64,000 bases of DNA from Carya illinoinensis (Eukaryota > Streptophyta > Magnoliopsida > Fagales > Juglandaceae). Below are positions 33,828 through 46,600 of this stretch, piece by piece; the first letter of the stretch is position 1, and the number at the start of each line of letters is the position of its first letter. The notes beneath the pieces are model-generated. The model searched no databases, was not told the origin of the DNA, and saw nothing but the letters and a program-made list of their open reading frames with translations. A program made the position numbers and the translations under genes. Location: contig NC_056755.1 of NCBI RefSeq assembly GCF_018687715.1, positions 24,198,001 to 24,262,000 on the forward strand, in the 5' to 3' direction.

Positions 33828-34625
33828 ATGGGAGGTGTAGAAGATGAAGAACCAGCAACAAAACGCATGAAAGTTTCTTCTGAAGAATTGAAAGGTCTTT
33901 CCAACGGTTCATCTTTTATAGGGCCCGTATCTGGCTCCTCAAGCAACTTGATGGCTCGGCCCCTAGCATCAGAAGGGGATAAAGAGGTTGTTGGTTCAAA
34001 AGGAGTTATTAAAAGAGAGGAATTTGTTCGTATAATAGCCAATGCATTGTACACTCTTGGTTATAAGAAAAGTGGTGCTCATCTAGAGGAAGAGTCTGGG
34101 ATACCCTTACACTCCTCTGTGGTAAATCTGTTTATGCAGCAAATACTCGATGGCAATTGGGATGAAAGTGTTTCCACTTTGCGCAACATTGGACTGTTGG
34201 ATGAAAGCGTTGTTAAATCAGCTTCTTTTCTGATTCTGGAGCACAAGTTTTTTGAACTTTTGGATGCAGAAAAGGTCATGGATGCACTAAACACATTGAG
34301 GACTGAGATTGCACCTTTATGCATCAATAAGAGTAGAGTTCGCGAACTTTCTTCCTGCATAGTTTCTCCTTCAAAGTGTATTCAAGTTGCGTTTCCAGGT
34401 AAAGACACTGTGAGGTCAAAGTCTCGCTCAAAGCTACTGGTGGAGTTGCAGAAACTGCTTCCCCCAACAGTTATGATACCTGAAAGCAGGTTGGAACATT
34501 TAGTCGAACAAGCGCTTCTTTTGCAAAGAGATGCTTGCATTTTTCACAACTCTTTGGATAAGGAAATGTCATTGTACACTGATCATCTATGTGGAAGAGA
34601 TCAGATTCCCTCCCGTACTTCACAG
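33828..34625 (+). CDS. WDR26: WDR26 coding exon 1 (LisH and CTLH)
   Basis: Encodes residues 1-266. Start ATG at 33828 is the first in-frame ATG after the acceptor at 33800 and is followed by [14 protein letters not shown]. LisH contains [24 protein letters not shown] follows with [12 protein letters not shown] and [12 protein letters not shown]. The exon ends CACAG before GTTAGA. Confidence 0.95.
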
Positions 34626-37600
34626 GTTAGAGAAAGTCCTTTCAGTTAAAAGTTTGTAAGATTCACAAGTAGTTCTTTTTGTATTCTGCCTTTGCTGTAA
34701 CACAATATGCTGGAAGCTTCTCTGTGGTTGACTTGTGATTGACATTAGTGACTAATATTAGTTGTATTTTAAGGGTCATTATCTTCTTACTAATGCTTAA
34801 TGGACCAACCTTGGGATGCTTTACTCCTAACCCCACATGGTTCCAAAGTTCCCTATTGATATGAAAGGGGATGACTATTGATCAAGAAAACTTATGTTTT
34901 TGCATTTGTCTACCACTAATTTCTTTGTCAAGACAAGTATAATTGTTATCATGTTTAACAATCAGAATTCATTTACTCAAGTTGAGTATTTGTTTGTGGG
35001 GTTTTCCCAAGGTTAAGGTTATTTCTTGAAGCCTTAATGCTGTGGACACTCAAAAATAAATTGATGCAGCCTCATCTTCCAAAAGGAGTTCATATCTTGG
35101 GTAGTTAAGTCCTCATAGAATGAGTGGACAGTGCACTTTCCGTTCTTAGGACTCTATAGAAGTTTATCTCTCTTTAACCCTTATTCTCTTAGAGCACAAG
35201 AGGTGGAAGAAAAGTCAATGAAAGTGTCAACTTTCCAATCTTGTGCCGCTCTGAGGAAACTGGCATTCCACTGAGGTATCCATTTGAAAGTGCCAATAAG
35301 TCAGCAACCAAAGCCTCCTGCATCCTTGCAATCGTAAATACTTTTGGAACAGTTTCCTCGAGGGTTCACTCACCACACCAAGTGCCATGCCAATTTATTT
35401 CTAGAGCTGTCACCCATCTCAAATTTTGTGTATCTAGAGAGGTTCAACCATCATCTTGTGATATTTTTCCACATCCCTACCCTATGTGGCCCATTTACCT
35501 CATTAGAACACCACCCTACCCAACCACCAACGTACTTGGAGACTACAGCCTTCTATAAAGGTTCCCTCTCAAGTTGATAACTCGACAACCATTTCCTAAG
35601 TAGAGCCTGATTAAACTTTCTTCCTTTGGGCAATAACCATAAATCTCAATGGACAAAGTCTCCATGATTTCCTTGGATCAGTTTCTAACTACATCTAGGT
35701 GTTTTTTTTTTTTTTCCTTTTCTTATACAACTTGTGTACTTGGGCTAGCCTACTGATATTATCAATCAAACTCACATTTACTTTTAAAAGAAAATTTCAA
35801 GTGATTTAGAGATTTTACTTCCTTTCATAAATTCTAATCATATGAAATTTTGGATACATGTTGAAATGGGCACTAATTTAGTAACTAAGAATACAAAGTT
35901 AATCTTGGATTGGTTTGGCGGAGTTGAGGATTTTTTCTTAAAACACAAGGGTGATAAATTAAGGGAAGGGCTGTGTCAGTTGTTAAATGAAGCCAAAAAT
36001 TTTGAGCTGGAATGTAAGGGGATTGAATGAGGTCAACAAACGCCTCTGGGTACGGTCTTTGTTGAGACAATGGAAGCTGGACATTATTTGCTTGCAGGAA
36101 ACAAAATTGAAGATTATTACAAGAAGAGTCATAAGGAGTTTACGGAGCTGCCAATTTGCAGGATGGTCCTATTTACCTTCGAAAGGGGCCTCGGGGGAGT
36201 ATTAGTTATGTAGGATAAAAGGGTGGTGGAGAATATTGATGAGTTTGTGGGAGAATATTCGGTGGGGTGCTTGTTCAAAAACTTTGAAGATGGGTTTGCG
36301 TGGGCTTTCGCTGGTGTTTATGGTCCTAATTTGGATTGTAAGCGGCGGATGCTTTGGGATGAACTTGCAGGCATGGCCTCATGGTGGGAGGTGCCATGGT
36401 GTATTGGAGGAGATTTTAATGTGACTAGATTTCCTAGCGAAAGATTGGGGGAGGGTCGACAAACTCTTGCTATGAGGGAATTTTCAGAAATTATTTATGA
36501 GCTGGAATTAATGGATGTACCGCTTATGGGGGGTGATTATACTTGGTCCTCAAATCAAGCCTGGTCAAGAATAGATAGATTCTTAATATCTCCTCCTTGG
36601 GAGGAACATTATCTAGATCTCTCTCAGAAAAGGCTCTCTAGGATTTGTTTGGACCACTTTCCCATTGTGCTGGATTGTGGAGGGATCCCAGGGGGTAGAA
36701 GGCCTTTTAAATTTGAGAATATGTGGTTAAAACATGAGGGGTTTGTGGAGTTGGTGGGACAATGGTGGAGCTCATATCATTTGCAGGGCAACCCGAGTAA
36801 TGTATTGGCTGGAAAGTTGAAGGCGTTGAAAAAGGATTTGAAGTTATGGAATGAGCAAATATTTGGTGATGTTACGGTACAAAAAAAAAAAAAAAAATCT
36901 GTTTCAAGAGTTACAAAGCTTGGAGGGAGGTGGAGATGAGAGCAATCGCAAAGGGCAAGTTGTTGCTGACTTGGAAAGAGTGATTCTTATGGAGGAAATT
37001 TCGGGGCGACAAAAGTGGGCTTTGTGGCTTAGGGAGGGAGATAGGTGCACGAAGTTTTTTCATCGCATTGCAAACTCTCGTAGGAGGTTCAATACCATTG
37101 AGTCCCTAAACGTGGATGGGCGGTGCACTTACAAACCAAGCTGAAATTAAGAATCATGTGGCTGGACACTTTGAACACTTATTATCAAAACCTCATGATT
37201 GGAGACCTACTTTAGACGGATTAGATTTTGAGCACATCGACCAAAGGAGTATGGCTTGGTTGGAGAGACCATTTGAAGAGGAAGAGGTATACATAGTAGT
37301 CAGGAAAATGAATAAAGACAAAGCACCCGGCCCGGATGGCTTTACCATGGCTTTCTTTCAGAAGTGCTGGGAGGTGGTGAGGGAAGATGTAATGCAGGTT
37401 TTCCAGGAATTTTTCACATATGGCAAATTCGAGAAGAGTTTGAATGCTACTTTCATCCCACTAGTCCCAAAAAAAAAGGATGCTATAGAGGTACAAGATT
37501 TCAGGCCTATTAGTCTGGTGGGGAGCATTTACAAGATAATCTCTAAAGTCCTGGCTAATAGAATGAGCATAGTCATGGATAAAATTATCTCCAAGACTCA

Positions 37601-40600
37601 AAATGCTTTTGTGAGAGGGCGCCAAATACTGGATTTGGTCCTTATAGCAAATGAATGTTTGGACTACAGGATCAAGTCGGGAGAGCCAGGTATTTTATGC
37701 AAATTAGACATGGAAAAGGCCTATGATCATGTCAACTGGGACTTCTTGTTATACATGTTAAGTAGACGTGGTTTTGGGACAAGATGGAGAAAGTGGATGA
37801 GACATTGTGTGTCAACGGCTCGTTTCTTAGTGTTAGTAAATGGAGATTCAGTGGGATTCTTTAATAGCTCGCGGGGATTACGACAAGGTGATCCATTATC
37901 ACCCCTTTTATTTGTCATTGTAATGGAGGCCCTAAGTCGAATGCTGCCAGCTGCGGTGGAGGGGGGTTTCCTGGCTGGTTTTGTAATGGGGAACATTAAC
38001 ATTTCACATCTATTGTTTGCGGACGACACATTGCTGTTTTGTGAGCCAAATGCAGGACATGTACAAGCCTTGAAGGCCATTTTATTGTGTTTTGAAGCGG
38101 TATTGGGGTTAAAAATTAATCTTGCAAAGACGGAGATGGTTGCGGTTGGTGAGGTGAGGAACATTAGAGGGTTGGCCAACATTTTGGAATGCAGAGTCTC
38201 CTCTTTGCCATTGAAGTATCTTGGCCTCCCCTTGGGGGCTACTTTCAAAGCCAAGGTAATTTGGGAGTGGAGAAATTAGAGAATAAATTGGCTGGGTGGA
38301 AAATGTTGTATTTAACTAAAGGGGGGCGGACCACTCTTATCAAGAGCACACTATCCAACCTTCCTACATGCTACTTGTCTCGATTTCCTCTCCCTGCCAG
38401 CATAGCAACAAAAAATGGAGAAACTTCAACATGATTTTCTGTGGAGTGGCTTAGTCGAGGAGCTCAAATTCCATCTAGTAGGGTGGAATAAGGTGTGTAC
38501 TCCGTTGAGAGATGGGGGCTTGGGGGTTCGGAATGTGAGGGCTTTTAATGAGGCATTATTAGGAAAATGGTTATGGCGGTATAACAAGGAAAGGGGAGCC
38601 TTATGGAAAGAAGTGATTGATATGAAGTATGGAAGTGAACGGGGGGGTTGGTGCTCTAAGGAAAGTAGGGGGACTTATGGGGTGGGGTTATGGAAGTACG
38701 TAAGGAAAGGTTGGTGTACCTTTGCTAGTAACACTCGTCTTTGTGTGGGAAATGGTAGGAGGGTCAGCTTTTGGAATGAGGTGTGGGTGGGAGACACGGT
38801 TCTAAAGGAGTTCTATCCTAATATTTTCAGAATTGTTCGGGACAAAGAAGCAATGGTGGCTGATTTGACGGTAATAAGCAATGGTGCACAGGAGCGGAAT
38901 ATAAGTCTTATTCGGGATGCACATGATTGGGAAGTTACCGGGATGGTGGAGTTTCTCAGCTTGCTGTATAACACGGTTATTGATGCTACAAGCGAGGACA
39001 AGATAGTATGGAAACCTTCGAGGAAAGGGAAGTTTTCTGTGTGCTCCTTTTATGATACAATTACTATGCAGCGAAGATACAATTTTCCTTGGAAGAACAT
39101 TTGGAGGAGCAAAGCACCTAAAAAGGTTGCATTCTTTGTATGGACAGCAGCATTAGGGAAGATTCTTACTATGGACAATCTAAGAAGAAGAGGCATAATC
39201 ATAACCGAATGGTGCTGTATGTGCAGAAAGAATGGTGAAACAGTAGACCACTTTTACATTGTGAATTTGCTCGGGAAATCTGGAATTTTTTCTTCAGCAG
39301 AATGGATATAGCATGGGTCATGCCGGGAAGAGTGATAGAATTAATTGCAAGCTAGAGAGGAATTGCGGGGACACCACAGATTGCGGCTGTATGGAAGATG
39401 GCTCCTCTTTGCATTCTTTGGTGTATTTGGTGTGAAAGAAATGATAGACTTTTTGAGAATCAAGAACGTTCCATAGAAGAGTTTAGGAGGTTTTTTGGAA
39501 GACTTTATTTATGTGGGCCATCGCTCTAGAGCTGAATGGTCTTAGTTTCCAAGATTTCCTTGTATCAGTTACTAGATCCTAAATAGGTGTATTCACATGT
39601 ATACCTCCAGTGTACCTGGAATATGCTTATTAATAAAATTTCTTATTACTTATCAAAAAAAACAAAAAAATTAAGCCTGGTTTTTTCATAAAGTTTTGTG
39701 CTGTTATACCATGAAAGATATACATGTCTGTTTGGAAGACTGCTTAGGATTCGTAACATGTTGGAAGGATGCCTTATAAGATAGGAGGAGACTGGAGTGT
39801 CAAATCCTCAGGTTTTTGTGTTTAATGAGAAAATGGGGATGTTATTGAAGAGATTATATTGAATATATAAGCATTTAAAGGATATATTTGGGAAGGAAGA
39901 GCATTTGTAAAATTCTGGCGTCTGGAACAATTAGAAAGGGCAGTCGTATCTGAGGACTACATTTGTTTTTGATAGTTAATAAGAGTTTTATTATCGTAAA
40001 TAGGCATAGCCCAAGTACACAGGAAGTTTAATAGAGGAAATACCTACATACAGCAGCTAAGAAGGAGGAAAAAACTAGAAAAACTCCAACAATTCATCAC
40101 TATTTGAAACAAAAGCCTTTGCCCAAAGATATGAAGTTTGGAGAAAAAAGTCCCTAATTTCTTCCAATGAGCATTCTTTGTCTTCAAAACATCTCCTGTT
40201 CCTTTCTAGCCATAGGCACTACATCAAACACAAAGGAATCATTCTCCAAATGATAGCGATAGGGAGACACTCCCAGCATACTTCCAGCAAGCTAGAAGAT
40301 TCACCACATGCTTTGGCATCACCCAAGAAATACCCAGCCTTCCAAAAATATCATTCCACAAACTATTTGCCACCTCACAGTGTAGAAACAAGTGATTAAC
40401 CAATTAGCCATCTTTCTTACACATAAAACACCAATCCACAATACAAAGACCATGTTTTCTTAAGTTTTCAGTGGTCAGAATTTTGTCATGAGACACAAGC
40501 CAACGGAAGAAGGCTACCTTATTCGGCACCTTAACTTTCCAAAAACTTTTTCAGGGGAAATCACTTACAACACGACTGATTAAAGCATTATAATAAGAAT

Positions 40601-43600
40601 GAAAAGAAAATCTGAAATTTCTCTGAGGACTACATAAAATTGTGGTTTTGCAAATGTCACAGCAAAGGGTAGTTAATTTGTCATAAAATTCAATGATTTC
40701 GTGATTGAGGGAGGATTTTTATTCATCGGATTGCAAATATGAACGTGGTAGAATAAGATGTCATTGGTAATTGTTAAGAGGACAATATTTTGGAGGGCGT
40801 TGTTAGTTATTTTATCATCTTTTTTGAACCTAGTATTGATGGAATCATTGATAATGCATCTTATATCAAGAGATCATAATCAAACCCTCCACTTCTGACA
40901 AGTATTAGCACTGTCTTTGATTTGAGCATCTGTGAAAGGTTTGGTTGAAATTAGACATAGTTAAAGAGCATGGTTTAAGCCTATGTGCACTGTTTAGCTT
41001 AAGATGGGCACCCCACTCCATTGCGCTGAACAAAATTTATTTACCCTATACCTGAAGCATAAAATATCACTTATAAGTGTCCTTGGCTTGGAGAGTCCTA
41101 GGCTTCTTCAAACCATCTATATTATTTTTTCTTGGAGAGTCGGCTTCTTCAACATATGAAGCTATAAATTATGATATTAGCTTAAGCAAGTGCTTTCCTC
41201 TATGTTACTTATCAAAAAAATAAAAAAGTGTTTCCCTTTATGTTGGGTCCCTTTTCTTGCTAACCTGAATAAAGGCAATGGTGCTTGGACATGGGACACT
41301 TTGATTGTGTCATAGAAGAATCAAAGAACCAGTAGTAGATCCATTTATCACTTTATTCTCTAATTAATCAGCAAACAGCCCTTGTTCTTAATTACTAAAT
41401 GTAAAAATATACTTTTGTAGTTCTAGAATATATATATTGATGGAAAGACTGGCACTGAAACCTGAAACCGGAACATAGGCATCTGGCTTTTGGTTTCAGA
41501 AATCGAATCTCAGTCTTACATAAACTATATCAAGTACTCCCCTCCACTATTACTTTGCAAGTTGTGGCATAAGTCTACAACTCCATAGGTTTTCCTGCAT
41601 CCCATATAATAATAAAATACTGATTGAGTTATTCTATAATTTTGTTGGTGAAAAGATCAATCCTATATAAATGCCTCTTTCAACATCCAGAAAAGTCAGA
41701 GAAAATGGCATTATGCAGTGGTACTTAGTCGTTAGAAGGTCTTTAATTGCACCTGAAAAGCATAAAGACTGGCTCAAAGATCTTGTGCTATACTCTTCAG
41801 AAATGAATTTCTAAAGAGTTTTTCAGCTTACTTCAATTTCACCATAATCTGTTTTTAACTCACGGAGTGCATATGCTTATCTCACAGACAAATAAGGGGG
41901 TAGGGTAGTTTATAAGATTTTTATAACCCGTAGATACAGTAAACATTGTTTGATGGTGGCAATTGCACTTGGCGTGTAGACAAATGCATAAGGATATCTG
42001 CTTCTATTGTCTATATCTTTCTCTTCATACATCTTCATTAAAGATAGATAAAAGAAAGAAAAAAAAAGGAAAAAAAGAAAAAGAAGATGAGAAAAGCGAG
42101 ACTTTCCTTTGTGCATGTGAAAAGACCATGAATGTTGCTTATAGAAGTAATGCCCTTCGAGGAATGGAATAAAGGTGTTGGTTCAGGTTAAACCTACATC
42201 TTCTGTGACCCTTGTTTTTTTGGTAATTTTATAATTGTAGTTGTTGAAGTTTGTAAGTATCTTTTCTAAGTTATTTGTTGTCTATTCTAGAGAATCTTAT
42301 CAATGTAGGGCATCTATGTATTGACTTACATTTACAGTTTCTATTGTGGATTTGGTTTCACATCGTTGACTCATTTACCAAGATCATTATTTTTATTCAT
42401 ATTTGAATAGATATTGCAAGGACACGGTGATGAAGTCTGGTTCTTACAATTTTCACATAATGGGAACTTTTTGGCTTCATCATCAAATGATCGTTCGGCA
42501 ATCATATGGGAGGTAAGCTTGATATTGACCAAAAACTTCTCCATATTGTATCTGACGCCCCTTTTCTGCTTTATGTTCAATCAATTGATTTATATTCGAC
42601 TATATGGTGATCTCTTTTAATGAGCCTAATTGAACTGTACTTATTAATTTCATAGCTTCGTTTTTTTCCACTTCTGTAATATTTTGCATATCTATACACT
42701 GAGATGTTAATTGTTCACCAAATGATCATTTAGCAATCATATTGTTGCAAATCTATCCTACAGATGTTCTATGGGTATAATTCAACACGGGGTAAGAAAT
42801 TTTGAATTAAGGGTTCTAAAGGACTGGAAATAGAAAAGCAACATAGCAAGAATTTTTAAGCTGTAAGTTCCTGACGGATATTAAGAGAGCTACAGTTTTG
42901 GAGGGGTGAGGGGCTTAATTCCAAACATTTTATGGAAGGGTGTGCCATTTTTTTCCTGGGGTTTTGTGGACTTATAGTATTTTCTGGTCTTTCTGCCACC
43001 AGTTAGACAAAGAAACAAACCCTGAAATACCAATTCTAGCTGCAAGGTGTTCCCTTTTGACATCTTTTTAAAAAAATTCTCAAACAATTTTTCTACTTCA
43101 ATCCTGACATCTTTCAATCTAAAGAAAAAAAATCTATCTCAACTTATAACTTTTCATCCAATCATTGCCTAGATTTCAGGGAAAAGTAAAAAACACAAAT
43201 GAAAACAACTTTTACAAAATTACCATGAAAAAAATTATATTTGAACAACTTTCAGTTCTACCTATCCACTTTTTATACCCTTCCACAAAACATATTTAAA
43301 AATATTATTCAAATTTTCCTATCTACTTTCACAAAACCCAATAAATAATACATCTCAAATTATTTGTAAAATGATCTTAAAGATTGCGAAAGTTTCTCTT
43401 AACCAAACATATCGTAGTTCTTTCGTGAAGATGCTTCTTGGACTTTTTCTTTTTGAATCTAAATATGATAGAGAGTAGAAGAATTTAAAAGTGGAAACCA
43501 AAAAGCTACTCAGTGTAACAAACCAAGGAAAGCCCAAGTCACTTTTGGGCCAATACTCCAAATGTATTAGTCAAGGGTACCATTATAACAGTCTTGACTT

Positions 43601-46600
43601 CTCCCTGCCAAGCAATGTTGAATTCCATTCACCGCCTTCCTATACACAATCCGGAGTGTTACACTCAAGCTATCAAATTGGCAAGAGCACCCACATCTTA
43701 GGATAGAAAAGGGCACAAAAAGTGGCTCAATGATTTATCAACTCCAAAATGTGCCATTGCAACTTTAGCAAAACCTAAATAAGAGTAAAGATCTTTCCGT
43801 AGCAAAAATGCAACTGCAACAACTGATTTACACTTGTATTTCTAAATATATCTCATAGTGGTTACATGACTGATTAAAAAATTACTTATTAGTGATCACA
43901 TGGCTCATAAAAAATTTGGATGACTTACCTCTATGCCTAGGACATCAGAATATCGAACCATTGCACTGAGAACTCTAAAGACTAAGGGGTTGTTTGAGAA
44001 AGGATTTCATCTCATCTCATCTTATCTCAAAATTTCTTATAATTGTTTTCCCAAACATCACTCAAACACGAATACTTTTTAATCTCAAATTTTCAACTTT
44101 TTCATCTAATCATTACAAATTTTCCAAACTCCCGAACAAAACACAAAAAATAATATTACTTTTTCAAATTTCAAAACAAAAATAATATTAAAAAATTATT
44201 TTCTGACAATATTTTAACTTTAAAATATTTTTATTCAACTTTTTTCTCTCCTTTTCGAAAATCCAATAAAATATTATGACTCAAAACATTTTATTACTAT
44301 TCACAAATTATTTCACTGCTATTAACAAATTTCTCATCTCATCTTATTAAACATCCCCTAAATGGCAAACATATTAAGATTTACAACATACAACAGTGAC
44401 TAAATGAGCAACATTAATCCCACAAGCCAACATGGATGTCTAGACTTTCTTTTAGTGTTGTTCTTTGGATATTCAAGTGTTTGTAAAAAGTCCTCTGCCA
44501 TGTTCTTTGCATCAATCACTCCAGGTGAGTTAAATATGCCCTAGAATAAGAGCCATCTTTACTTGAAGAGTTTTTATGGAGCGGGATCAAGTGACATCTC
44601 TGTGCATTTCTCTAACCAGAAAAGTTTATAGCTTTGAGGATGTGTCTCAACTTTCAGATTCAGCGGTCTTGAGAAATAATATTCTTGCGGCATCCACCAT
44701 CTGTGGTTCTTACCATTATGCCTTGAATTAGTGGTAGTGTTTTGGAGCACATTATGGTGGAGCTGGTGTTTGCAATTTCATATGGTTGGGCTATAAGAAA
44801 TTATTGCATTACAAGACATGGCCCATTCAATTTTTTTTTTTTTGATAAGTAAGAAGTAAATTTTATTCATTCGAATGAAATAGGCATAGCCCGTGTACTC
44901 AGGAAGTATACAAAAGAACACCTAAATACATTCTATATTAAGGAAAGAAAATCATGAACATTGTTTCCATTCTATTTTTTAACAACAAACTCTTCACTAT
45001 AATCACTCGCAAGCAGTACTAGTTTCCAACAGTGCGAAGACTTATGCCTCCTTTTCTCATTACTTGTAACACGTAAGTGCCGTTTGGATAGTGAATTGAG
45101 ATGAGATGAAAGTTGAATAAAATATTGTTAGAATATTATTTTTTACTATTTTTATTGTCTTAGGATTTGAAAAAGTTGAATTGTTTATTATATTTTGTGG
45201 AGAAATTTGGAAAAGATGTAATGATGAGATGAGATGATATGAAACACTTTCACCATCCAAACGTAGCCTAAATGGCTGCACCATAGTTTGCAGTTTAGAT
45301 ATAGATGCCAACCTAAAACATTGCAATCAGTCCACTTTCTTATTTCTTGGAACATCTTTCAGTTGAATACTTTCTCAACAGAAGAAATTGATCTTAAACC
45401 CTTCGCCATTATGATACTCACCAAGTTTTGGTGTGTCTTCCACAAATCTGCCACAAAACTCTTGTTTTTGAGGAATATTAACATGAAAAAGATTTTTTAA
45501 TTTTGTTTCATGTTGATAGTCATTCCCTGCACAGATTTGTTAGCATCTTGAGAAGGATTTCCTCTGTGTAACACACTCGGCAAAAGCTTCAGGCTGCCTT
45601 CTTAAGGGTCTATTTGAGAACACAACTATTCTCAGATATTCTCAAACTACTTCACAAACTATTCACTACTATTCATTACTATTTTTTTTTTTGATGTCGG
45701 GGAACCTCTCCAAGGCAGGGTCCTTTGGACCCACCCCGGCAGAATAAACCCCGGTCCCGTGCACCGCACCCTTAGAAGTTTCCCTACACGGAACTGGTTA
45801 AATCGCTGGCTTTTCACTAGGGGGTGTAGCCCCAAAGGATTGTTTGCACCCATGAGGTGTTGAACCTTGGAGCTTGAAGGGAATGAGACCCCAAGACCAA
45901 GGCCTTCACCACTTAGGCCAACCCCTTGGGGTTCTATTCATTACCATTCACAAATAATCTGAGGTACTCTAGGTATCCAAACTGAGCCAAGCCTTTAATC
46001 ACATCGATCACCGTTTTTTGATCAAGGGAGCATCCTGATTCGATTGAGTGGCTGGTCCAAAAGACTTAGGTGCCGTTTGGATAGTGAGTTGAGATGGAAG
46101 TTGAATAAAATATTGTTAGAATATTATTTTTTAATATTATTATTTTTTTTAGATTTGAAAAAGTTGAATTGTTTATTATATTTTGTGTTGGAATGTTAGA
46201 AAGTTGTAATGATGAAATGAGATGAAACATTTTCACTATCCAAACGGGGCCTTATTTGTTATCGTTGACATCATCTTCCAAAATCATAAGCAATACCCAT
46301 ATCCTACACTCAAATCCATTGGATAAGATCTTGCTTTGAGTACTTATAAAAAACAAAAGATCTTGCTTTGAGACCAACTAATGTAATCTATATATGAGTT
46401 AAGAAGGGAAATCATACAGCTTGTTCCATAATTCTCCAAAACTGCTGTTATAACTTTAGCAAGTTCTTTTTTTTTTGATAGGTACTTTAGCAAATTCTTG
46501 AATGAGACAAGAATGTTTCTATAGCATAGACATGAGCCCAACCGGTAACTCAAGTCTACACTAAGCACATTGTTCTTAATCTTCTAAGCACATGACTAAA

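Larger units (their letters stand above)
35840..39660 (+). mobile_element. L1-type LINE in WDR26 intron 1 (ORF2 nearly complete)
   Basis: In order: endonuclease (35987-36850), linker, reverse transcriptase (37116-38279) and zf-RVT (about 39100-39290), then a 3' region ending CTTATCAAAAAAAACAAAAAAA near 39660. No ORF1 (DUF4283) precedes it, so the copy is 5'-truncated just ahead of ORF2. It lies in the same orientation as the host gene. Target duplications were not found. Confidence 0.85.
34626..42410 (+). other. WDR26: WDR26 intron 1 (7,785 bp), rich in LINEs
   Basis: Donor GTTAGA, acceptor TTTGAATAG. Contains LINE pieces at about 35170-35700 (minus), 35840-39660 (plus) and 39965-40730 (minus). 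The stretches 34626-35170 and 40735-42400 hold no recognised element, apart from a short purine-rich patch at 42050-42090 and a LINE-tail-like ACTTATCAAAAAAA near 41210. Confidence 0.85.

Noticed and set aside
33767..34054. Minus-strand ORF opposite WDR26 exon 1
   Set aside because: Shadow of the coding exon on the other strand.
35241..35577. Plus-strand ORFs of 105 and 77 codons
   Set aside because: They lie antisense to a recognisable LINE fragment on the minus strand.
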